From CAVSWN01 sp046728115 (GTDB lineage: Bacteria > Acidobacteriota > Vicinamibacteria > Vicinamibacterales > CAVVIG01), in assembly GCA_046728115.1 (NCBI GenBank), contig JBKPDW010000300.1, forward strand, positions 1 through 7,260: a stretch of 7,260 nucleotides of DNA, in the 5' to 3' direction. A model generated the notes under the pieces. That model made no database searches. It had not been told where the DNA came from and saw only the letters and a program-made list of their open reading frames with translations. Made by a program: the position numbers and the translations under genes. Of this stretch, positions 1-5,426 are shown in pieces. The stretch's first letter is position 1. The number at the start of each line of letters is the position of its first letter.

Positions 1-1295
1 GGTATCTTTTTCAGCTTGCCTGCAGCGAAGTACCCGACCCATTGGCCGTCTGGCGAGAAGAACGGTGACACCGCGCCGTCGGTTCGTTCCAGCGGTGTGG
101 CAGTCAGCTGATTCAACCGGCGCACGTACAGCTGGGGCTCGCTGTTTGATGTCTGTCCTACAAACGCGAACGTGCCACCATCCGGCGAAATGGCGAGAGC
201 CGTTCCTCCATTGCTGGCGAGAGAAATGTTCGCGCCGAAATCCGCCGCCAGCCGCACCGGTTCGTGCGGCCCGACTGGCTTCAGCCGCGCCACCTGAAGA
301 ATCGCTCCGATGGCGACGAGCGTGGCGACGGCAGCTACGGTCCATGGCAACAGGCGCCTTGCACTGCGAGCCTTCGTGTCGTGGAGACTCGTGGCGGGAT
401 GCACGCCGCCCGCGAGACCGGCGCCAGACAGTTGCGCCTCGTCCAGTTCGAACCGGGCGTCTGCGATGTCCCCAATGCGGCGCTTTCGATCCTTCTCGAG
501 GCATCGACGCAACAGCTTGTGAATCGGCTCCGGAGTGTCGGCTGGCAGGACCGTCCAGTCCGGCTCCCTGGTGATCACAAACGCGAGCGTGTCCGATATC
601 TCGTCGGCCAGGAATGCGCGACGGCCGGTGAGCATTTCGTAAAGGACGCACCCAAAGGCCCAGATGTCCGAACGTTTGTCGACTGACTTTCCGCGTGCCT
701 GCTCCGGCGACATGTAGGCCGCAGTGCCGAGGATGACACCGAGTCGTGTTGCAGCGGTGAGCGTGGGGGACATCGACATCCGTGCCGCGCTCGACGTCTG
801 GTCTGCGTCGGGAGCATCCAGGGCCTTCGCGAGACCGAAATCGAGGACCTTGACGACTCCGTCGTCACGAACCTTGACGTTGGCAGGCTTCAGATCGCGG
901 TGGACGATGCCTTTTTCATGCGCGGCATCGAGCGCGTCTGCGATTTGCCGCGCGACAGGCAACGCCTCGTCCAATGGAATGGCCCCTCGCGCGATCCGAT
1001 CGGCGAGCGTCGGCCCCTCGACCAACTCCATCACGAGCGCATTGATGCCATCGGATTCGAGAAATCCGTAAATGGCCGCGATATGCGTGTGGTTGAGCCC
1101 AGCCAGCACGCGGGCTTCGCGCTCGAACCGGCCCACGCGCTCGGGGTCGGACGCGAATGCGTCGGGCAAGACCTTCAGTGCGACATCGCGGCCAAGCTTC
1201 GCATCGCGCGCGCGATAGACCTCGCCCATGCCACCCGCACCGAGCGAGCCCAGGATTTCGTACGGGCCAAGGCGAGCGCCCTGCGTCAGTGTCAT
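1..1295 (-). CDS. Transmembrane Ser/Thr protein kinase with TolB/WD40-like extracytoplasmic region (C-terminus beyond window)
   Basis: Reverse-strand translation from the ATG at 1295 gives 431 residues with no stop before the left edge. The kinase domain (about residues 11-275) has every key motif: glycine loop GSLGAGGMGEVY (16-27), ATP lysine K41 in VALK, HRDLKPAN (132-139, an RD kinase), DFG (152-154) and SPE in place of APE (196-198), with a Ser/Thr-rich activation segment between the last two. A hydrophobic stretch at about 316-334 after a basic RSARR is a single membrane anchor. The rest starts repeats of the ISPDG / FSPDGQWVGY type, as in TolB-like propellers, presumably outside the membrane. 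Such fusions are common in Acidobacteria; I infer phosphorylation of cytoplasmic targets in response to an external cue. An ATG 18 bases upstream is out of frame and meets a stop at once, so 1295 is preferred, although the ribosome site is weak. It lies 33 bases downstream of the HupE-like gene on the same strand. Confidence 0.93.
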   Translation of the reverse strand, partial: MTLTQGARLGPYEILGSLGAGGMGEVYRARDAKLGRDVALKVLPDAFASDPERVGRFEREARVLAGLNHTHIAAIYGFLESDGINALVMELVEGPTLADRIARGAIPLDEALPVARQIADALDAAHEKGIVHRDLKPANVKVRDDGVVKVLDFGLAKALDAPDADQTSSAARMSMSPTLTAATRLGVILGTAAYMSPEQARGKSVDKRSDIWAFGCVLYEMLTGRRAFLADEISDTLAFVITREPDWTVLPADTPEPIHKLLRRCLEKDRKRRIGDIADARFELDEAQLSGAGLAGGVHPATSLHDTKARSARRLLPWTVAAVATLVAIGAILQVARLKPVGPHEPVRLAADFGANISLASNGGTALAISPDGGTFAFVGQTSNSEPQLYVRRLNQLTATPLERTDGAVSPFFSPDGQWVGYFAAGKLKKI

Positions 1296-1322
1296 CGAGC
1301 CGGTGCTTTCATATCCAGAACA

Positions 1323-1339
1323 CGGCCCTCAAAGGGCCG
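1323..1339. other. GC-rich stem-loop between HupE-like gene and kinase
   Basis: CGGCCCT (1323-1329) and AGGGCCG (1333-1339) form a perfect 7-bp stem around a 3-base loop. The loop and adjacent stem base contain the stop codon of the HupE-like gene (1329-1331, TGA on the minus strand). No T-run follows on either strand, so it is not a canonical intrinsic terminator. It could slow the transcript's decay or tune kinase expression within a shared mRNA. Confidence 0.4.
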
Positions 1340-2696
1340 CGCCATTTCGTACTTCTGACTTCTGACTTCCGACTTCGTACTTTTGATTAGCCATCAAATT
1401 TGCCAGCATCCAGTACGCCGCCGCGGCAATCACTGCCAGCATTCCCCACCGCATCGCCGTGGCGAGGAACGCCGCATCGATCACGGGCCAGGCGAAACGA
1501 AATTGCCGGAGCACCCCGTAGCGAGTCATCAGCCAGTGCCATGCGGTGTGTCCCACGAGCGCCGAGAGGATGATCGTACCGAGCCGGTCTGCCACGACGA
1601 ATCGAAACAGAAAGTAGAGCGCGGGCACCAGGACGAGCAGCACGATCACGTGACCCAGCTCCACGCCAAGAGTGAAGGACAGGAGCGACGCCAACGCGTG
1701 CGAGCCTGCGAACTGCATGTCGGGCCGCAGCGCAAACGAGAACGCAAACCCGTACGCCAATCCGAATCCGAACGCGACCATCCAGCGCCGGTTGAGTTGG
1801 GGTGAGACGATGTTTTCGAGCGCCATGTACAGAATCGACACCGCCATCAGTGTCTGTACGAGCGGCGGGAACCAGAGCGCATCAGCTGCCAGGCTGTACG
1901 CCGACGCGATGAGCGTAATCGAATGCGCGACTGCAAACGCACCGACGGCAGCGATGACCGAACCAAGGCGCCGGAACGGCATCATCAGGCTCAGCAGGAA
2001 CAGCAGCAGGTCGACGCCGTCCACGACGTGCAGAAACCCCAGAGCCACGAACTGCCGCGCCGCCTGATACCAGCGCGGATCGAGGCGCACAACGCCCGGA
2101 TTGCCCACCAGCTCGAACGCCCGCACGGCGCCGCGAGGTGCAATGAAACGCAGGATTGTGACCGTGCGGAGCCCAAGGCGCTCGAGCTTGGGCTCAATCG
2201 CGAAGCTCGACTGTTCCGATTGAATCGGGTACTCGAACAACACGTCGAGCATCCCCTGGCTCCAGAAAAAATCCGTGTCCGGGGGGAGCGGCGCGCCCAT
2301 CACGTGCGCCAGCGCGTCTTCGTACACGCCGAACGAGCGGTCCGACGGGAGGGACGCTTTCACCGCGACGACGCGAGGATACGCGAGCTTAACGTCGTCC
2401 TCGTAAACATTGATGTCGTCCGCGACCCACAGCGTCGACGCGTCGCGCAGCGTCGCGTCGGCGCGGGCCAGATCGACGAGATCGGCGCTGGTCGCGCCGG
2501 CACGCTTGGGATAGTCCATGTCACGCATGGCGAGGAGCGGCACACGGACGAGAAGCCGGAGCGTGCGGCCCTCCGGCTTCACGAAGGTCCGGACGGTGAC
2601 GTCGCTGGGAATGTCATGCGCATCGAGCGCGGCGCCCGCCCCAAGAACCAGTAGCGCCACGGACATTGCGCGAATGGCTGATGACAGATGGCTCAT
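1329..2696 (-). CDS. HupE/UreJ-like polytopic membrane protein
   Basis: This encodes about 455 residues from the ATG at 2696. A signal-peptide-like start (MSHLSSAIRAMSVALLVLG, probable cleavage before HDIPS) leads into an extracytoplasmic domain of about 190 residues, then about six or seven membrane segments. Family-like motifs are GFLHVVDGVDLLLFLL (from residue 220), VAHSITL (256-262), MALENIV (291-297), FTLGVELGH (from 341) and GHTAWHW (382-388). The family includes proposed nickel permeases, but most members with the long N-terminal domain are uncharacterised. Two usual histidines are replaced: D-H becomes D-L (L230) and the H of the H-G-F-G motif becomes Y315, so metal transport should not be assumed. 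The last 19 residues are encoded by a 7-bp DNA repeat and look non-functional. An in-frame ATG at 2795 is rejected because the added 33 residues are repeat-derived; the ATG at 2666 is a possible alternative start. Confidence 0.85.
   Translation of the reverse strand: MSHLSSAIRAMSVALLVLGAGAALDAHDIPSDVTVRTFVKPEGRTLRLLVRVPLLAMRDMDYPKRAGATSADLVDLARADATLRDASTLWVADDINVYEDDVKLAYPRVVAVKASLPSDRSFGVYEDALAHVMGAPLPPDTDFFWSQGMLDVLFEYPIQSEQSSFAIEPKLERLGLRTVTILRFIAPRGAVRAFELVGNPGVVRLDPRWYQAARQFVALGFLHVVDGVDLLLFLLSLMMPFRRLGSVIAAVGAFAVAHSITLIASAYSLAADALWFPPLVQTLMAVSILYMALENIVSPQLNRRWMVAFGFGLAYGFAFSFALRPDMQFAGSHALASLLSFTLGVELGHVIVLLVLVPALYFLFRFVVADRLGTIILSALVGHTAWHWLMTRYGVLRQFRFAWPVIDAAFLATAMRWGMLAVIAAAAYWMLANLMANQKYEVGSQKSEVRNGAAL
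1351..1385. repeat. Five-unit 7-bp tandem repeat in the 3' end of the HupE-like gene
   Basis: Five consecutive heptamers occur with no slippage: ACTTCTG, ACTTCTG, ACTTCCG, ACTTCGT, ACTTTTG. On the minus strand they are translated as the HupE-like tail, giving the heptapeptide pair QKYEVGS / QKSEVRN. The 7-base period equals 7 codons every 21 bases, so the frame stays open across the array. Consensus and period resemble, but do not match, the repeats near 2674-2757 and 6642-6727. Confidence 0.85.
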
Positions 2697-2757
2697 GGCA
2701 AATGCCCGGCACCGCCAAAACGGCGATAAGCCCTTAGCCATCAGCCATAAGCCATGG
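2674..2757. repeat. Inverted arms of 7-bp tandem repeats upstream of HupE-like gene
   Basis: The left arm has four heptamers in register: ATGGCTG (2674-2680), ATGACAG, ATGGCTC and ATGGCAA (ending 2701). The right arm has TTAGCCA (2734-2740), TCAGCCA and TAAGCCA (ending 2754), followed by TGG, which are near reverse complements of the left-arm units. TGGCTGA at 2675-2681 pairs exactly with TCAGCCA at 2741-2747. Between the arms is a small hairpin, CGCC (2713-2716) / GGCG (2722-2725) around AAAAC. The left arm overlaps the start of the HupE-like gene and encodes its first residues. Confidence 0.8.
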
Positions 2758-2778
2758 GTCCCTGCATGCATTCCCGGT

Positions 2779-2786
2779 AGTATACT
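2779..2786. promoter_or_regulatory. Palindromic -10 box AGTATACT, possible bidirectional promoter
   Basis: AGTATACT is its own reverse complement, so TATACT reads on both strands. On the plus strand it lies 27 bases before the ATG of the first propeller gene, and a similar TATACT precedes the fourth. On the minus strand it lies upstream of the HupE-like gene. I see no good -35 hexamer at the expected spacing for either direction. A perfect TGCATGCA palindrome at 2763-2770 could be an operator, but that is only a suggestion. Confidence 0.5.
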
Positions 2787-2813
2787 TACCGCCACTCGAG
2801 GGAGGGTTGGGCT

Positions 2814-4010
2814 ATGAGCCGGACACGTACCGTGTTTGTCGGATCGTCATTGGTAGTCCTTCTCGCGGCGCTCGGGGTCGCTCAGCTGATGCTCGATCGC
2901 GTCGCCCAGGCACAGGCCAAGAACGCTGTGCAGGCGCCGAGATTCGAGGTCGATCCGATGTGGCCCAAGCCGATGCCGAATCATTGGCTGCTCGGCAACA
3001 CCATCGGCGTCGGAGTCGACAGTCGCGACCACATCTTCATCATTCACCGCGGCGCGACGCTCGAGGAAAAAGAAGTGTACGCGACGGCGAATCCTCCCGC
3101 GTCCGAATGCTGTCAGCCGGCGCCGCCGGTCCTCGAATTCGACGCCGACGGCAATCTGGTGAAGGCCTGGGGAGGCCCCGGACAAGGCTACGAGTGGCCG
3201 GGATCGAATCACGGCATCACGCCGGACAGCAAAGGCAACCTGTGGATTGGCGGAAACGGCGGGGATGACGGCCACATTCTCGTATTTACGCGCGACGGAA
3301 AATTCGTCAAGCAGTTCGGCTTCGCCTACGCGAGCGCCGGCAGCAACGACATGTGGGCATTCAACCGCGTCGCCAAGATCTCGCTCGACGAGGCGGCAAA
3401 CGAAGCTTACGTCGCCGACGGCTACGGAAATCACCGCGTTGCCGTCATCGACATGACGACCGGCAAGATCAAACGCTACTGGGGCGCCTTCGGGAACAAG
3501 CCGGACGACACGAACCTGGGCCGCTACAATCCGGCCGCGCCGCCCGCGCAACAGTTCCGCAATCCGGTGCACTGTGCGGAACCCGCGCAGGACGGCAACG
3601 TCTACGTCTGCGATCGGCCGAACGATCGCATCCAGGTCTTCACGAAGGACGGCAAGTTCGTGAAGGAACAAATCGTCGCGAAGACCACGCTCGGCGACGG
3701 TTCGGTGTGGGACATCGCCTTCTCGAAGGACCCGCAGCAGAAATACCTGTATCTCGCCGACGGCGCCAACGAAAAGATACGCGTGTTCGATCGGCAGTCG
3801 CTCACCGAGTTGACGAGTTTCGGCGACGGCGGCCGGCAGCCGGGACAGTTCTACGCGGTGCACAGCATCGCGACCGATTCCAAGGGCAACATGTACACGA
3901 CGGAAACGTATCGCGGTCAGCGGCTGCAGAAATTCGTGTACAAGGGCCTGGCGCCAGTAACGAAGCAGAATCAAGGAACAGTGTGGCCAGTCAGGACAAC
4001 CACACACTGA
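2814..4010 (+). CDS. Exported six-bladed beta-propeller, PAL-like lyase candidate (subtype A, copy 1)
   Basis: This encodes 398 residues. GAGGGAGGG at 2798-2806 is a strong ribosome site 7 bases before the ATG. Residues 1-35 are a signal peptide or signal anchor (hydrophobic core about 7-27, possible cleavage after AQA). The remainder is NHL-type propeller with repeated D-x-x-G-N turns. Residues resembling the peptidyl-hydroxyglycine lyase active site are R79 (IIHRG), H133 (SNHG), Y204 (DGYGNHR), H253 (PVHC), R268 (VCDR) and H350 (AVHS), matching in order human/rat PAM Arg533, His585, Tyr654, His690, Arg706 and His786 as I recall them. Known PALs split peptidyl-alpha-hydroxyglycine into an amide and glyoxylate using zinc; bacterial substrates are unknown, so a carbinolamide-lyase-like activity is inference. 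Cysteines are C99-C100 (vicinal), C254 and C266. A conserved tail, GLAPVTKQNQGTVWP, follows the last blade. It opens the four-gene array and is closest to the gene at 5427. Confidence 0.9.
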   Translation: MSRTRTVFVGSSLVVLLAALGVAQLMLDRVAQAQAKNAVQAPRFEVDPMWPKPMPNHWLLGNTIGVGVDSRDHIFIIHRGATLEEKEVYATANPPASECCQPAPPVLEFDADGNLVKAWGGPGQGYEWPGSNHGITPDSKGNLWIGGNGGDDGHILVFTRDGKFVKQFGFAYASAGSNDMWAFNRVAKISLDEAANEAYVADGYGNHRVAVIDMTTGKIKRYWGAFGNKPDDTNLGRYNPAAPPAQQFRNPVHCAEPAQDGNVYVCDRPNDRIQVFTKDGKFVKEQIVAKTTLGDGSVWDIAFSKDPQQKYLYLADGANEKIRVFDRQSLTELTSFGDGGRQPGQFYAVHSIATDSKGNMYTTETYRGQRLQKFVYKGLAPVTKQNQGTVWPVRTTTH

Positions 4011-4030
4011 GCTTGGAGTGCTCTGAACAG

Positions 4031-4068
4031 GCAACCACGAAAATCTTGCTTCGTGCCTTCGAGGTTGC
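4031..4068 (+). other. Nested stem-loop in the leader between propeller genes 1 and 2
   Basis: Inner stem CACGAA (4036-4041) pairs with TTCGTG (4050-4055) around an 8-base loop. Outer stem GCAAC (4031-4035) is continuous with it on the 5' side and pairs with GTTGC (4064-4068) after an 8-base bulge. ATTTTGATCT follows, a weak T-rich tail. It could be a leaky terminator or an RNA-processing site that lowers the dose of gene 2 relative to gene 1, or it could be chance. Confidence 0.35.
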
Positions 4069-4092
4069 ATTTTGATCTAAGAGCCGCGAACC

Positions 4093-4098
4093 GAGGAG
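4093..4098 (+). promoter_or_regulatory. Ribosome binding site that sets the start of propeller gene 2
   Basis: GAGGAG stands 5 bases before the ATG at 4104. That ATG opens directly on a signal peptide (MKRAFIAACAVAALL), whereas the in-frame start at 4053 would put 17 unrelated residues ahead of it. The start at 4104 is therefore chosen. Confidence 0.8.
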
Positions 4099-4103
4099 CT
4101 CGT

Positions 4104-5399
4104 ATGAAGCGTGCCTTCATTGCAGCATGCGCCGTCGCGGCGCTCTTGACCGCATCTGGTACCGCCCAATCCCCGCCGACTTATCGCGTCGTCGCGCTCT
4201 GGCCGCAGCCGCTACCTAACCACTGGGTACTCGGATCTGTGACGGGTGTCGCGGTGGACGCGCAGGATCACATCTGGGTGACGCATCGCGGCGCCGACTC
4301 GCTCGAAGGCAACGAGAAAGGCATGATGGCGACGCCGCCGACATCCGTGCTGTGTTGCACCGCCGCTCCATTCATCCTGGAGTTCGACGCTAGCGGCAAG
4401 CTGTTATCGAATTTTGGCGGACCGGGGCAGGGGTACCAATGGCCACAGTCTCCGGGCGGCATCACCGTCGATGCGAAGGGGAACGTGTGGATTGCCGCGG
4501 CCGGACTCGACCCTGCGCCGCCAGGCGGACGAGGACGCGCCACGGGGGCGAATGCCGATCCAGACGCCGTGCCGGCCGCGCGTGGTCGCGGCGGTGATGC
4601 CCCTGACGCCGGACGAGGCGGCGACGCCGCGGCGCGCGGTGGACGTGGACGCGGAGCCCCGGCCGGACCGCCTGCCCCCGCCGACGCCCACGTGCTGAAG
4701 TTCGCGCACGACGGCAAGTTCCTGCTGCAGATCGGAACGCCCGGAAAGATCGAGGGCCCTGACAGCCAGACGACGCTGAATCGGCCGGCGGCAGTGGCGG
4801 TCGACACCACCGCCAACGAAGTGTATGTCGCCGACAGCGGTAACCATCGCGTCGTCGTCTTCGACTCGGAGACCGGCGCGTACAAGCGGCACTGGGGCGC
4901 GTACGGCGAAAAACCGACCGCGGCCGGCGGCGGCGCATACGACCCGAACGCGCCGCCGTCGCGGCAGTTCCGCGACGTTGCCTGCATCGAGATCGCGAAA
5001 GACGGGACCGTATACGTGTGCGATCGCACCAGCAACCGCATCCAGGCGTTTCAGAAAGACGGCAAGTTCGCCAAGGAAGGCATCGTGTCGAAGAACACGA
5101 TGGGCGCGACGGTCACTGGCCAGTTCGGCGTCGTGTCGTCGTGGGGATCGGTGTGGGACATTGCGTTCTCGAACGATCCACAGCAGCGCTACATCTTCGT
5201 GGCTGACGGTCACGACAAGAAGGTGATCACGTTACAGCGCGATTCGCTCGCCGAGGTTGGGGGTTTTGGATCCGGCGGCCGGCTGCCCGGTCAGTTCCTG
5301 GCTGTCGGCAGCATCGCCACCGATTCGCGCGGCGACGTGTACACGGGCGAGCAGCATCACGGCAAGCGCGTGCAGAAATGGGTTCCGGCGGGACGGTGA
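4104..5399 (+). CDS. Exported beta-propeller, degenerate PAL-like paralogue with Gly/Arg-rich insertion (subtype B, copy 1)
   Basis: This encodes 431 residues. A short signal peptide (1-22, ending near SGTAQ) precedes a six-bladed propeller collinear with the gene at 2814. The active-site-like residues of subtype A are mostly missing: NHG reads PGG (G118), DGYGN reads DSGN with the tyrosine deleted (244-247), PVHC reads DVAC (A293) and VHS reads VGS (G402). The arginines R62 (HRG) and R308 (VCDR) remain. I infer that it cannot hold the zinc site and may be a binding or structural partner. Cysteines C84-C85, C294 and C306 are kept. A tract rich in Gly, Arg, Pro, Ala and Asp occupies residues 133-193, where subtype A has a short loop. 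The C-terminus stops at the last blade (QKWVPAGR) without the subtype A tail. It starts 93 bases after gene 1 and ends 27 bases before gene 3, so co-transcription is likely. Confidence 0.9.
   Translation: MKRAFIAACAVAALLTASGTAQSPPTYRVVALWPQPLPNHWVLGSVTGVAVDAQDHIWVTHRGADSLEGNEKGMMATPPTSVLCCTAAPFILEFDASGKLLSNFGGPGQGYQWPQSPGGITVDAKGNVWIAAAGLDPAPPGGRGRATGANADPDAVPAARGRGGDAPDAGRGGDAAARGGRGRGAPAGPPAPADAHVLKFAHDGKFLLQIGTPGKIEGPDSQTTLNRPAAVAVDTTANEVYVADSGNHRVVVFDSETGAYKRHWGAYGEKPTAAGGGAYDPNAPPSRQFRDVACIEIAKDGTVYVCDRTSNRIQAFQKDGKFAKEGIVSKNTMGATVTGQFGVVSSWGSVWDIAFSNDPQQRYIFVADGHDKKVITLQRDSLAEVGGFGSGGRLPGQFLAVGSIATDSRGDVYTGEQHHGKRVQKWVPAGR
4500..4682 (+). other. Low-complexity Gly/Arg/Pro/Ala insertion encoded inside propeller gene 2
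   Basis: Residues 133-193 of the subtype B protein consist almost wholly of G, R, A, P and D, with repeated GRGR and RGGDA motifs. The DNA shows degenerate GGACGAGG / GGACGTGG units, suggesting growth by slippage. It is flanked on both sides by normal propeller sequence (GNVWIA before, HVLKFAHDGKF after), so it is an in-frame loop insertion that likely projects from the propeller surface. The partial gene at 6768 starts a similar tract at the same place. Confidence 0.8.
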
Positions 5400-5413
5400 C
5401 GCGACGCATTGAG

Positions 5414-5419
5414 AAGAGG
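5414..5419 (+). promoter_or_regulatory. Ribosome binding site that sets the start of propeller gene 3
   Basis: AAGAGG lies 7 bases before the ATG at 5427. The in-frame TTG at 5409 lies upstream of this site and would add six residues not seen in the paralogue at 2814, so 5427 is the preferred start. Confidence 0.75.
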
Positions 5420-5426
5420 TACGGAA

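Noticed and set aside
65..1071. Several plus-strand open frames across the kinase region
   Set aside because: The minus-strand translation shows all kinase motifs in order, so these are shadows.
1351..1385. CRISPR or similar array
   Set aside because: Units are 7-8 bp, contiguous and without spacers; no cas-like gene is present.
1923..2654. 243-codon plus-strand open frame within the HupE-like gene
   Set aside because: It is highly charged, Arg/Glu-rich and without a domain, and it lies opposite a gene with clear membrane segments and family motifs.
2697..2795. Upstream extension of the HupE-like protein by 33 residues
   Set aside because: The extension would be encoded by the inverted repeat and spacer and would place residues ahead of a good signal peptide.
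2814..4010. Annotation of the propellers as SMP-30 gluconolactonase or quinoprotein dehydrogenase
   Set aside because: I do not see the acidic metal site of SMP-30 or the tryptophan-docking repeats of PQQ enzymes; the His/Tyr/Arg set fits PAL-type propellers better.
2847..4070. 407-codon open frame on the minus strand opposite propeller gene 1
   Set aside because: It mirrors a well-supported gene with signal peptide, ribosome site and paralogues. The equivalent antisense frame recurs opposite gene 3, as expected from GC-rich codon bias, and it has no recognisable domain.
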